A stretch of 64,000 bases of DNA. Source: Amycolatopsis thermophila (GTDB lineage Bacteria > Actinomycetota > Actinomycetes > Mycobacteriales > Pseudonocardiaceae). The DNA is taken from assembly GCF_030814215.1 (NCBI RefSeq), contig NZ_JAUSUT010000001.1, forward strand, positions 1,984,001 through 2,048,000, read 5' to 3'. Position numbers and translations under genes: made by a program. Within the stretch, counting starts at the first letter, position 1; every line of letters begins with the position of its first letter. Of this stretch, positions 24,545 through 32,958 are shown piece after piece. The notes under the pieces are model-generated. The model saw only the letters and a program-made list of their open reading frames with translations. It had not been told where the DNA came from and did not search any database.

Positions 24545-24559
24545 CCGGCAGCCGGTCAG
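24541..24559. terminator. Palindrome across convergent stops
   Basis: CTGACCGGC, one A, and GCCGGTCAG form a perfect 19-base palindrome spanning the stop codons of the small protein gene and the convergent peroxiredoxin gene. It is placed to end both transcripts; no T-run is seen. Confidence 0.5.
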
Positions 24560-25119
24560 CCGGGGTGGGCGCGCAGCCAGGCCAGCACCTGCCCGGCATG
24601 CTCGTCCGGCGGGAAGACCGGGTAGAAGACGTGCTCGACCACCCCGTCGCGGACGATCAGCGTCAGCCGCTTGTAGAGGGTGAGACCGGCTGTTTCGAAG
24701 GTGGGCAGGCCGAGCGCGCGAGCCAGGCTCAGCGCCGGATCGGCCAGCAACCGGAACGGCAGGTGGAGCCGTTCGACGGCCTCGCGCTGGTAGTCGCTGT
24801 CCTGGCTGGACAGGCCGAACACGCCCGCCGCGCCGGCGGCGAGCAGGTCCTCGTGGTGGTCGCGGAAGGCGCACGCCTCGGGGGTGCATCCGCGCGCTCC
24901 GGGGATCGCGTCCCAGCCTTCCGGCAGGTCGGTGCCCGGGCGGCCGGTGAGCGGGTACGCGTAGACCACCGTCCGGCCCGCGAGCGCGTCGAGGCGCACG
25001 GTCTCGCCGTCGGTGGCGCGTAGCTCCAGGGGCGGCACCCGCGCGCCCGGCAGGTGCGCGGCGGCGCCGTCGTCCTCGGGGACGGGCAGGTCGGCGGGCA
25101 GGTTCGTGAAGCCGGTCAT
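24556..25119 (-). CDS. PrxQ/BCP-type peroxiredoxin
   Basis: This 187-residue thiol peroxidase is read from ATG 25119 (MTGFTNLPAD). Cys78 and Cys83 lie in GCTPEACAFRD, the PrxQ/BCP pattern with the peroxidatic and resolving cysteines five residues apart in one helix. Between the first strand and this motif there is an unusual insertion (PLTGRPGTDLPEGWD) in place of the short loop of standard family members. It should reduce hydrogen or organic peroxides in the cytosol with a thioredoxin-like donor. It lies between galactan genes but shares no obvious function with them. Confidence 0.86.
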   Translation of the reverse strand: MTGFTNLPADLPVPEDDGAAAHLPGARVPPLELRATDGETVRLDALAGRTVVYAYPLTGRPGTDLPEGWDAIPGARGCTPEACAFRDHHEDLLAAGAAGVFGLSSQDSDYQREAVERLHLPFRLLADPALSLARALGLPTFETAGLTLYKRLTLIVRDGVVEHVFYPVFPPDEHAGQVLAWLRAHPG

Positions 25120-25152
25120 CCGTCCCATCGTCGCCCAGAAAGCCCCGGAACG

Positions 25153-25187
25153 AAACCGGCCCCGCTCACCGGGGCGAGCGGGGCCGG
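25153..25187 (-). terminator. Rho-independent terminator of glfT2
   Basis: On the minus strand CCGGCCCCGCTC and GAGCGGGGCCGG pair perfectly around an eight-base loop and are followed by TTTCGTT. It starts eight bases after the glfT2 stop. Confidence 0.8.
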
Positions 25188-25194
25188 GGGAACC

Positions 25195-27135
25195 TCAGAG
25201 GCGGTAGAGGCGCTTCCAGTTCTCGCGGCTGGTGAGCTGCGGCAGGGCGCGCTTGTACTGCTCCTGCACCGCGTGGCCCTCCTTCCGGAGGCGGTTCAGC
25301 GTCTTCACCGCGCGCTTGCCCAGCTCGAACATCCGCTCGCGGTCGTACTTGCGCACGCGCACGCCCTCCTGGGACGCGTCCGTCACCACGGCCGTGTCGA
25401 ACAGCGCCAGGTGCCACCAGGTGGCCTCGTCGCTGGGCACGGCGCCCAGCGCGAAGCGGGAGCGGCCGCGCAGCCGGTCGACCACGCGCTTGATCAGGAT
25501 GAGCCGCTGCAGCGCCGGGCGCGGGGCGGCGTTGATGATCCCGATGTCGTTCGACGCGATGCCGGGCACCTCGGTGGCGTCGTGCCGTTTGGTCTCCGGG
25601 TACTGCGCGCGGATGGCCCTGATCTCCTGCATCGCGGCCACGCCGCCGTCCTCGAGGATCGACGGGCCCTCCAGGAAGTCCTCGACCGCCTTGATCAGCG
25701 TGTGCGTCAGCCCGTACTGCATGCCCAGCAGGTAGCGCACGACCTGCGCCATCAGCGTCCGGCACACCACGGCCAGGTTGAAGTCACTGTGCAGGGCCGC
25801 GGTGATGATCGAGTTCCGCAGGTTGAAGTACCGGTGCCACTCGTCCCAGTCCTTCCAGTGGAAGTCCGCGTGCCACACACCCGCGCCGGGCAGCGTGACC
25901 GTCGGGAAGCCGTGCGCCCGCGCCCGGTAGCTGTACTCCGCGTCGTCCCACTGGAAGAAGAACGGCATCGGGTAGCCGACGGCCTTGACCACCTCGTACG
26001 GGATGAGGCACGACCACCAGCCGTTGTAGCCCGCGTCGAGCCGCTTCTCCTGGCGGTTCGGCTTGCCGGTCTCCTCGTCCACGCCGAGCAGGTCGGCCGT
26101 GTGCAGGCTGTGCTCGACCGGCACGCCCGGCTCGAGCGAGTTCAGCCGCGCGTACTCCGCCCCGACGTGCAGCTGGTGCGGGTGCAGCAGGTTGAGCATC
26201 TGGCCGCCGACGATGATCGGGTTCGCCGCGAGGTTCGAGAACGCCGTCATGCGGACCACCAGGTCCGGCTCGAGCAGCACGTCGTCGTCCATGAACAGGA
26301 CGTTCGCGTGCTCGGTCTCGGTGTGCCCGGCGACCTCGTACAGGCCGCGCGTGAAGCCGCCGGCGCCGCCGAGGTTGGGCTGGGTGATGTAGTGCAGCTT
26401 GTCGCCGAGGTCGGCCGCGACCTGGGCGAACCCGTCGCGCGAGTCGACGCGGTCGGTGCCCTGGTCGGCGACGTAGATGGCGTCCAGGGTGTCCAGCGAC
26501 TGGAGGTCACCGGCCAGTGCCTGCAGGTTCTTGAGGCAGTCGTCGGCGCGGTTCATCGTGCAGATGGTGACCGCGGTCGGGCGGATCTTCGCCGGCGGCT
26601 CGACCGTCCAGCGCACCCGCTCGACGGTCAGCCGCTGCCCGGCCTGGGTCTCCAGGTCCAGCCACAGCGCGCCGCCGTCGTAGAACTTGTCGATCTTCGC
26701 GTCGAACGCGACCACGGTCTGGTCGGCGCCCTCGACCTCGCGGGCCTCGATGGTGCGCGGCTCGCCCTCGGAGTCGGAGGCGCGGACGGCGAGCTGGCCG
26801 GCGCCGCTCACGACCGCCTCGACGCGCACCTGGCGCACCTTCGTCCAGCGCTGCCAGTAGCTGGCCGGGAACCGGCCGAAGTAGGTGTTGCCGGAGACCC
26901 GCGCCGACGGCTCCAGCGTGACGCCGTCCCGGCCGCGGTTGACCACGCCCTCGAGCACCTCGGAGTAGAGGTCCTTGGACACGACGGGCGACGGGCCGGC
27001 GTAGAGCCCGCGCTGGGCGGTCAGGCGACCCTCGGGAACGTGTTCGGCGAACGTGGTCTGGTCCTCTTTCGCCTGGGCTCCGTTGGTCTTCGCCTTCGCG
27101 GCGGCAGGCCGTCCCGCCGCAGTCTTGCCGGCCAT
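25195..27135 (-). CDS. glfT2: Galactofuranosyltransferase GlfT2
   Basis: This 646-residue processive enzyme polymerises galactan by alternating beta-1,5 and beta-1,6 links from UDP-Galf. It has an N-terminal beta-sandwich at about 45-190, then a GT-A domain with TICTMNRADD near 193, QPNLGGAGGFTRG near 261, the metal-binding DDD in LFMDDDVLLEP, the WDDAEYSYRARAHG acceptor/base motif, and a WHADFHWKDW loop with the catalytic-site His. A helical C-terminus mediates oligomerisation in the mycobacterial enzyme. Length and motifs match Rv3808c. Unlike in mycobacteria it is not next to glf; it precedes the gtrA-dprE region. Confidence 0.95.
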   Translation of the reverse strand: MAGKTAAGRPAAAKAKTNGAQAKEDQTTFAEHVPEGRLTAQRGLYAGPSPVVSKDLYSEVLEGVVNRGRDGVTLEPSARVSGNTYFGRFPASYWQRWTKVRQVRVEAVVSGAGQLAVRASDSEGEPRTIEAREVEGADQTVVAFDAKIDKFYDGGALWLDLETQAGQRLTVERVRWTVEPPAKIRPTAVTICTMNRADDCLKNLQALAGDLQSLDTLDAIYVADQGTDRVDSRDGFAQVAADLGDKLHYITQPNLGGAGGFTRGLYEVAGHTETEHANVLFMDDDVLLEPDLVVRMTAFSNLAANPIIVGGQMLNLLHPHQLHVGAEYARLNSLEPGVPVEHSLHTADLLGVDEETGKPNRQEKRLDAGYNGWWSCLIPYEVVKAVGYPMPFFFQWDDAEYSYRARAHGFPTVTLPGAGVWHADFHWKDWDEWHRYFNLRNSIITAALHSDFNLAVVCRTLMAQVVRYLLGMQYGLTHTLIKAVEDFLEGPSILEDGGVAAMQEIRAIRAQYPETKRHDATEVPGIASNDIGIINAAPRPALQRLILIKRVVDRLRGRSRFALGAVPSDEATWWHLALFDTAVVTDASQEGVRVRKYDRERMFELGKRAVKTLNRLRKEGHAVQEQYKRALPQLTSRENWKRLYRL

Positions 27136-27202
27136 CAGTTCTCAGTCCTCCAGGGGAATCCGACTCGCGTCCGCCAAGTTACACGGGTCGCCTGTGGAGG
27201 AA

Positions 27203-27682
27203 TCACGCGCCGGACTCCGGCGAAACATCGGTCACACCTTCTTCGCGGAAGACAACCCACTTGAGCATCACGAAGTTGATGGCCGTGGCGGTGCCCTGGG
27301 AGATCACCCAGGCGACCGTCGGCTTGAACCGGAACTCCCCGAGCACGTGCAGCATCAGGGCATTCACGCCGACGGCGACGAAGAACGTGACGCCGTAAAG
27401 CAGGACGAAGCTGCCGACCTGGCCGGCGCCCTGCTTGCGGCCGGCGGAGAACGTGAACTTCCGGTTAAGGAAAAAGGCGGTGGTGGTGCCGACGATGAAA
27501 CTGATCGCGCGAGCGACGGTGTCCCACGGAGCGTAATCAAGGCCGAGCGCCCGTAACGCCGTGTAGGTACCGAGATCGAGTAGCGCGCAAAACCCGCCGA
27601 TGACCGCGAATCGCACCAACTGGCCGAGCAGGCCGGGGCTTTTCGCGGTCACTGCCTGCTCCTGCGGTTCCGTAGACACCAC
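27203..27682 (-). CDS. GtrA-family membrane protein (Rv3789 type)
   Basis: The 159-residue protein has four membrane helices (LVRFAVIGGFCALLDLGTY; AISFIVGTTTAFFLNRKF; VGSFVLLYGVTFFVAVGVNALML; a last one ending VMLKWVVF), the GtrA/DPMS2 pattern with the signature FFLNRKFTF. Mycobacterial Rv3789 lies next to dprE1, as here, and has been proposed either to flip decaprenyl-phospho-arabinose or to anchor AftA. The start is GTG 27682. It is divergent from dprE1 across 95 bases, so the shared promoter region may coordinate the pair. Confidence 0.88.
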   Translation of the reverse strand: MVSTEPQEQAVTAKSPGLLGQLVRFAVIGGFCALLDLGTYTALRALGLDYAPWDTVARAISFIVGTTTAFFLNRKFTFSAGRKQGAGQVGSFVLLYGVTFFVAVGVNALMLHVLGEFRFKPTVAWVISQGTATAINFVMLKWVVFREEGVTDVSPESGA

Positions 27683-27777
27683 TGCACTACCTCACCAGCG
27701 TGCGATTTTCCGGGACCGGAAAAGTGTAGAAGCGCCTCCGCGAAAGCCGCCCCCCGGGGATCGTTACCCTGGTCCGG

Positions 27778-29151
27778 GTGAACACGACACCGCATACCGA
27801 GCGGCGGACACTCACCGGGTGGGGTCGCACCGCCCCGACCATCGCTGACGTGCTGACCACGCCGGACGTCGAGACGATCGCCCGCGCGGTGGCGCAGGCC
27901 GGCGAGCGCGGCGTGATCGCCCGTGGCCTCGGCCGCTCCTACGGGGACCCGGCGCAGAACGCCGGTGGACTCGTCATCGACATGACCGCCCTGAACACGA
28001 TCCACTCGATCGACCCGGACACCGGCGAGGTCGACCTGGACGCCGGGGTGAGCCTCGACCAGCTGATGAAGGCCGCGCTGCCGCACGGGCTGTGGGTTCC
28101 GGTGCTGCCCGGAACGCGCCAGGTGACCATCGGTGGCGCGATCGCCAACGACATCCACGGCAAGAACCACCACAGCGCGGGCAGCTTCGGCAACCACGTG
28201 CTGTCGATGGACCTGGTCACCGCGGACGGCCGGATCCGCACGCTGACCCCCGACGGCCCCGAGTCCGAGCTGTTCTGGGCCACGGTCGCCGGCATCGGCC
28301 TGACCGGCATCATCGTGCGCGCGAAGATCCGGATGAAGAAGACCGAGAGCGCCTACTTCGTCGTCGACGCGGACCGCACGTCGAACCTGGACGAGACGCT
28401 GGAGCTGTTCACCAACGGCTCCGACCTCAACTACGACTACTCGATGTCGGTGCCGGACCTGATCAACGCCGACAGCCGCCTCGGCCGTGCCACGTTCTCC
28501 CGTGGCTCGCTGGCCCGGCTGGACCAGCTGCCGCCCAAGCTGCGGGCGAACCCGCTGAAGTTCGACGCGCCGCAGCTGATGACGCTGCCCGACATCTTCC
28601 CCAACGGCCTGGGCAACAAGCTCACGTTCGGGATGCTCAACAACGTCTGGCAGCGCACGGTGCCCAAGGGCGGCGCGCGCGGCAAGATCCAGAACCTGAC
28701 GCAGTTCTACCACCCGCTGGACATGCTGAGCGAGTGGAACCGCGCCTACGGGTCGAAGGGCTTCCTGCAGTACCAGTTCTCCATCCCGTTCGGACGCGAG
28801 GACGCGCTGAAGGACCTGTGCCGCAAGATCGCGACGTCCGGGCACTACTCGTTCCTCAACGTGTTCAAGCGCATGGGCGAGGGCAACCGCGCGCCGCTGT
28901 CGTGGCCGTCGCCGGGCTGGATGCTGAGCGTGGACTTCCCCATCAAGGACGGCCTCGGCCGGTTCTGCACCGAGATGGACGAGGACGTGCTGGCCGCCGG
29001 CGGGCGGCTCTACACCGCGAAGGACTCCCGCACCACGCCGGAGACCTTCGCGAAGATGTACCCGCGGCTGGAGGAGTGGCGCAAGGTCCGCCAGTCGGTC
29101 GACCCCGAGGGCGTGTTCGCGTCCGACATGAGCCGGAGGCTTGAACTGTGA
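27778..29151 (+). CDS. dprE1: Decaprenylphosphoryl-beta-D-ribose 2'-oxidase DprE1
   Basis: The 457-residue FAD enzyme (VAO/FAD-PP family) oxidises decaprenyl-phospho-ribose at C2, the first half of the epimerisation to the arabinose donor. The FAD domain shows [14 protein letters not shown] near residues 48-61, [22 protein letters not shown] near 116-137 and a late YTAKDSRTT with the conserved catalytic Lys. At residue 384, in [12 protein letters not shown], a Ser stands where the mycobacterial enzyme has the benzothiazinone-targeted Cys387. The start is GTG 27778. The stop overlaps dprE2, forming a two-gene operon closed by a terminator at 29923. Confidence 0.95.
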   Translation: MNTTPHTERRTLTGWGRTAPTIADVLTTPDVETIARAVAQAGERGVIARGLGRSYGDPAQNAGGLVIDMTALNTIHSIDPDTGEVDLDAGVSLDQLMKAALPHGLWVPVLPGTRQVTIGGAIANDIHGKNHHSAGSFGNHVLSMDLVTADGRIRTLTPDGPESELFWATVAGIGLTGIIVRAKIRMKKTESAYFVVDADRTSNLDETLELFTNGSDLNYDYSMSVPDLINADSRLGRATFSRGSLARLDQLPPKLRANPLKFDAPQLMTLPDIFPNGLGNKLTFGMLNNVWQRTVPKGGARGKIQNLTQFYHPLDMLSEWNRAYGSKGFLQYQFSIPFGREDALKDLCRKIATSGHYSFLNVFKRMGEGNRAPLSWPSPGWMLSVDFPIKDGLGRFCTEMDEDVLAAGGRLYTAKDSRTTPETFAKMYPRLEEWRKVRQSVDPEGVFASDMSRRLEL

Positions 29152-29906
29152 TCGACGCTGTTGGCAACCCCCAGTCGCTGCTGCTGCTCGGCGGCACCTC
29201 GGACATCGCGCTGGCCATCGCGCGCAAGTACCTGAGCGAGGCGCCGGAGCTGCGCGTCGTGCTGGCCGCGCGGGCCTCCGAGCGGCGCAAGCAGGCCGCG
29301 GAGAGCCTGCGCGCCGCCGGCGCCGAGGTGTCCGAAGTGGACTTCGACGCGAAGGACACGGCGTCCCACCCCGCAGTGCTGGACCAGGCGTTCGCGCACG
29401 GTGACATCGACGTGGCCGTCGTGGCGTTCGGCCTGCTCGGCGACAACGAGGAGGCGTGGCAGAACCACGCGGTCGCGGTCGAGCTGGCGACGGTGAACTA
29501 CACCGCGGCGGTGTCGGTCGGCGTCGCGCTGGCCGAGCGGCTGAAGAAGCAGGGCCACGGCACGGTGATCGCGCTGTCCTCTGTGGCCGGTGAGCGCGTG
29601 CGGCGGTCGAACTTCGTGTACGGCTCGACGAAGGCCGGGTTCGACGGGTTCTACCTGGGCCTGGGCGAGGCGCTGGCGCCGTCCGGGGTCAAGGTGACGG
29701 TCGTGCGGCCGGGCCAGGTCAAGACGAAGATGACCGAGGGCCTGGGCAAGGCGCCGCTGGAGCAGACGGCCGAGCAGGTCGCCGACATCGCCGTCGACGC
29801 GGCCCGCAAGGGCAAGGAGCTGGTGTGGGCGCCGGCCCCGTTCCGCGCGGTGATGTCGGTGCTGCGCCACGTGCCGCGGCCGATCTTCCGCAAGCTGCCG
29901 ATCTGA
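29148..29906 (+). CDS. dprE2: Decaprenylphosphoryl-2-keto-beta-D-erythro-pentose reductase DprE2
   Basis: This 252-residue short-chain dehydrogenase reduces the keto intermediate made by DprE1 to decaprenyl-phospho-arabinose with NADH. The cofactor motif is [18 protein letters not shown] (variant GGTSDIA). The catalytic set is Ser at LSSVAGE, then Tyr and Lys in [11 protein letters not shown]. The start GTG 29148 overlaps the dprE1 stop, so the two are made in balance. A strong terminator follows 16 bases after the stop. Length and sequence match Rv3791. Confidence 0.95.
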   Translation: MIDAVGNPQSLLLLGGTSDIALAIARKYLSEAPELRVVLAARASERRKQAAESLRAAGAEVSEVDFDAKDTASHPAVLDQAFAHGDIDVAVVAFGLLGDNEEAWQNHAVAVELATVNYTAAVSVGVALAERLKKQGHGTVIALSSVAGERVRRSNFVYGSTKAGFDGFYLGLGEALAPSGVKVTVVRPGQVKTKMTEGLGKAPLEQTAEQVADIAVDAARKGKELVWAPAPFRAVMSVLRHVPRPIFRKLPI

Positions 29907-29922
29907 TCGTTCCCGACGAGAA

Positions 29923-29956
29923 ACGCCCCGGTCACCGCGAGGTGGCCGGGGCGTTT
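29923..29956 (+). terminator. Rho-independent terminator of the dprE1-dprE2 operon
   Basis: ACGCCCCGGTCACC and GGTGGCCGGGGCGT pair across a GCGA loop with a single G-U step, followed by TTT. It lies between dprE2 and the convergent membrane protein gene and can serve both strands. Confidence 0.85.
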
Positions 29957-29961
29957 TCGCG

Positions 29962-32091
29962 TCACTGGCTCAGCCAGTAGCCGTACGAGGTGTAGTCCGG
30001 GTAGGGGTTCAGCAGCGGGCGGGGCTGCTGGACCTCGATGCGCACCGACCCGGAGGTGATCAGCTCACCGGGGATCGTGTAGGTGTAGGTCGACCAGACG
30101 CCGTCGCGCTCGTCGCGGATCCAGGTTCCGGCCTCGGCGCCGTTGACCAGCACCCGCATGTCGAACACCGTGCCGTGCATCGCCGTGCGCGAGGTGATCG
30201 TCAGGGGGCGGCCGGGCACCAGGTTGTGCGCCGTGAACGCCTCGCCGCCGACGATGGAACGCGAGCTGTCCACCACGTCGCCCACCCGGCCCAGCGACGT
30301 CCACGGCTGCGTGCCCACCTGGGCCAGAACCGGCTGGTACCCGTGGTCGCCCTCGCTGGTCAGGTCACCGACGTTGACGTAGTCCCGCAGCTCGCCCGGC
30401 ACCGCCTGCTCGTCGCCGCTGCCGGCGAGCGACCAGTCGGCCCGGTAGACGTTCATCCGCCGGAACGGCACGATCAGCCGCCCGCCGAGGTCCGGCGCCG
30501 CCTGCACGTCGAAGCTCATCTCCGCGGGCGTCTTCAGCACGCCCACGTCCTTCAGCGGCTCCATCGACGGCCCCGGCCACGGGTCGTACACCGCGAAGTA
30601 GCCGGGCCGCTGCGCCGCGGGCAGGTGTTTGAGCGCCTCGTACAGCGAACCGGTCCCGTTGTTGGCCGGCGCGGCGAAACCGTTGGTGCCGAGCCCGATC
30701 AGGTCCAGCACCCGGTGCTCACCGAAGTACGCGACCGCGCCGACGTCCTTGACCGCCACCGTCGCGCCCGGCGGCAGGTTCCCGCGGATCCACTGCGCCA
30801 CCGACACGTCGGTGTCGCGGATCGCCGCCGTCGCCCGGCCGAACCGGATCGACCAGCCGGGAAGCTCCACCAGCGTCAGCACCAGCACCACCACCAGCGC
30901 GCCGTGCAGCCCGATCCGGCGCACCCGCGTCTGACGGGCGAGGCGGCTCAGCCCGTACACACCGGTCACCACGAACAGCACGAACACCGGCAGGAACGGC
31001 TGGACGTACCGCAGTTCGTGCACCAGCGCGGTGTTCAGAGTGGACACCGACACCAGGATCAGCAGCAGGCCCGCGGCCACCGCGTACAGCATCGGGCGCC
31101 AGGTGCGCCGTGTCAGGAACACGTAGACCATGCCGGCGGCGAACACCAGCAGCGCACCCGGGAACGCGTAGTCCTGCGCCTCGAACCCGAGGAAGTTGCC
31201 CACGAACGCGCGCACGTTGGCCAGCGTGCGGTCGGCGAACTCGCTGAGCCAGAACACCGGCCGGTCGTGCAGGAACGACTTCGACTGGATGCCGTTCGCG
31301 GTCGCCGTCCCGGTGGCGATCTTGTAGAACAGCAGCTGGGCGGCACCGACCGCGACCGGCAGCAGTGTCCACAGTGCACGCAGCACGGTACGGCGCGCAC
31401 CCGCCACGCGCCGGTCCACCCACAGCGTCCACAGCGCCGCGAACACCAGCGCCACCGCCAGGATCAGCCCTTCGGTGCGCGCCAGTGCCAGCAACGCGCC
31501 CAGCACCGGCGTCCACCGGAACCGCGCCCACGGCTGCTCGGTCACGAACGCCAGCAGCGTCGCGACCACCAGCAGCGCCACCAGCCCGACTTCCATGCCG
31601 CTGGCCGAACCCCAGGCCAGCGGGCCGCTGACGGCGACCAGGACACCGGACCACACGCCGACCGGGCGGGACACCAGTCTCCCGCCCAGCACCGTGACCA
31701 GACCCGCGGTGAGCGCGAAGCACAGCACACCGAACCCGACCGCGAACGCCAGGAAGAACGTGCCCTGGAAACCCAGCACCCAGGCCGCGCCGAGCACCAG
31801 CGCGTACAGCAGGCTGCTCGCGCCCGCGCTGACGTCGTCGCCGGTGTTGAACTGGAAGAAGTGCCCGAGGCCGAGCTGGCGGCCGTACTGGAGGTGGATG
31901 TAGACGTCGTCGAGCGGCGCGATCAGCTTGCCCTGGTTCCAGCCCAGGCCGCTCAGCACGAATGCGGCGCCGACCACGGCCGCGAGCAGCCCGGTCAGCC
32001 AGAACGCGGGATCGCGGCGCACGCCCCGGCGGGGCCCGGGCGTGCGGTCGACCTCGTCCGAAATGTGCAGAACCTGGGTCACTTCACGCAC
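29962..32091 (-). CDS. Multi-membrane GT-C type protein, AftB-like catalytic loop
   Basis: The product has 709 residues with about ten membrane helices between 30 and 440 and a long extracytoplasmic C-terminal part ending in a beta-rich region (GTWIRDERDGVWSTYTYTIPG). The first outer loop reads APLDDVYIHLQYGR, with the Asp61-Asp62 pair expected for polyprenyl-phosphate-sugar-dependent GT-C enzymes, and continues NTGDDVSAGASSLLY, similar to the AftB pattern of NPGE-VEG-TNFLW. A role in arabinan extension or decoration is likely from context. The acceptor and linkage cannot be read from the sequence. It is followed downstream by the dprE terminator. Confidence 0.68.
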   Translation of the reverse strand: MREVTQVLHISDEVDRTPGPRRGVRRDPAFWLTGLLAAVVGAAFVLSGLGWNQGKLIAPLDDVYIHLQYGRQLGLGHFFQFNTGDDVSAGASSLLYALVLGAAWVLGFQGTFFLAFAVGFGVLCFALTAGLVTVLGGRLVSRPVGVWSGVLVAVSGPLAWGSASGMEVGLVALLVVATLLAFVTEQPWARFRWTPVLGALLALARTEGLILAVALVFAALWTLWVDRRVAGARRTVLRALWTLLPVAVGAAQLLFYKIATGTATANGIQSKSFLHDRPVFWLSEFADRTLANVRAFVGNFLGFEAQDYAFPGALLVFAAGMVYVFLTRRTWRPMLYAVAAGLLLILVSVSTLNTALVHELRYVQPFLPVFVLFVVTGVYGLSRLARQTRVRRIGLHGALVVVLVLTLVELPGWSIRFGRATAAIRDTDVSVAQWIRGNLPPGATVAVKDVGAVAYFGEHRVLDLIGLGTNGFAAPANNGTGSLYEALKHLPAAQRPGYFAVYDPWPGPSMEPLKDVGVLKTPAEMSFDVQAAPDLGGRLIVPFRRMNVYRADWSLAGSGDEQAVPGELRDYVNVGDLTSEGDHGYQPVLAQVGTQPWTSLGRVGDVVDSSRSIVGGEAFTAHNLVPGRPLTITSRTAMHGTVFDMRVLVNGAEAGTWIRDERDGVWSTYTYTIPGELITSGSVRIEVQQPRPLLNPYPDYTSYGYWLSQ

Positions 32092-32118
32092 ACGCCCGGA
32101 CCCGGTTTCGTCGTTGGC

Positions 32119-32886
32119 TCATCGGGCCAGGCTATCCCGCGACTCCCGCCACTGGTCGAACAGCAGGTCCCGGTGCATCTCGTGGTAGCGGCTCAGGTCG
32201 AACACGTGCACGGTCTTCGCCCAGCGCAGGTTCTCGTCCGGGCGGAACCCGTCGGCCTCCGCGCGCTCGAAATCCGTGCCCAGGTAGTAGACGCCGACCG
32301 AACCGTCCAGCGAGATCCCGGCCACCTCACACGAATACCCGAGGTACTCCGCGCGCGTGGTCACCTCGGCGACCCGGCCGCCCTCGGTCTCCAGCACCCC
32401 GGACCGCGGGCGACCGGCGACGACCGCCGCCTGCCCGTTGGGCCAGCCGCCGTGGAGCGGGATGCCGTCCACCGGGCGCGGGAACCGGGCCGCGCGCCAG
32501 CGCGTGAAGAGCAGGTCGTTCTGCCGTTCGGCGTACTGGCGGAGGTCACGCAGGTCGACGGTTTTGTAGTACTCGTAGGAATGTTCCTGCACGAAACCGT
32601 TGATCGTCGCCCATTCCTGGTCCCATTCGGCGTCCAGGACACGAGCGGTGCCGTTGTCGAAAGCGGTGTCGATCATGACGCGGTGGTCCCGGTAGGTCGC
32701 GTAGACCTGGACCGAGAAAACGCGTTCACACATCTCCACCGGAACCGCCCCGGTGAGCTCCGGCCGGTGACAGGGCTCACGGAGCTGCGGAAAGTGCACG
32801 TAGTTCTCGCCCGCCGCATACGAAACCGGGTACGACACGCCGTCGACGACGGCGATCGTGCCGCTGCGGTACAGGGGGTAGGTCAC
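32119..32886 (-). CDS. Conserved hypothetical protein within the arabinan cluster
   Basis: I do not recognise this 255-residue protein. It has no signal peptide or membrane helix. It is rich in aromatic and charged residues (YPVSYAAGENYVHFPQLREPC, WATINGFVQEHSYEYYKTV, HVFDLSRYHEMHRDLLFDQW). The paired pattern (VDLRDLRQYAERQNDLLFTRWRAAR and VHVFDLSRYHEMHRDLLFDQWRES) suggests an internal duplication with the repeated core DLxxY-x5-DLLF-x-W. It lies 27 bases before the GT-C gene on the same strand, so the two may be co-transcribed. Function unknown. Confidence 0.62.
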   Translation of the reverse strand: MTYPLYRSGTIAVVDGVSYPVSYAAGENYVHFPQLREPCHRPELTGAVPVEMCERVFSVQVYATYRDHRVMIDTAFDNGTARVLDAEWDQEWATINGFVQEHSYEYYKTVDLRDLRQYAERQNDLLFTRWRAARFPRPVDGIPLHGGWPNGQAAVVAGRPRSGVLETEGGRVAEVTTRAEYLGYSCEVAGISLDGSVGVYYLGTDFERAEADGFRPDENLRWAKTVHVFDLSRYHEMHRDLLFDQWRESRDSLAR

Positions 32887-32958
32887 GCCGGTTCCCCCTT
32901 TGCGTTTACCCGACTACTGACTGGTGTGTGCGCAGCAGTTTACGAGAAACTCACACGT

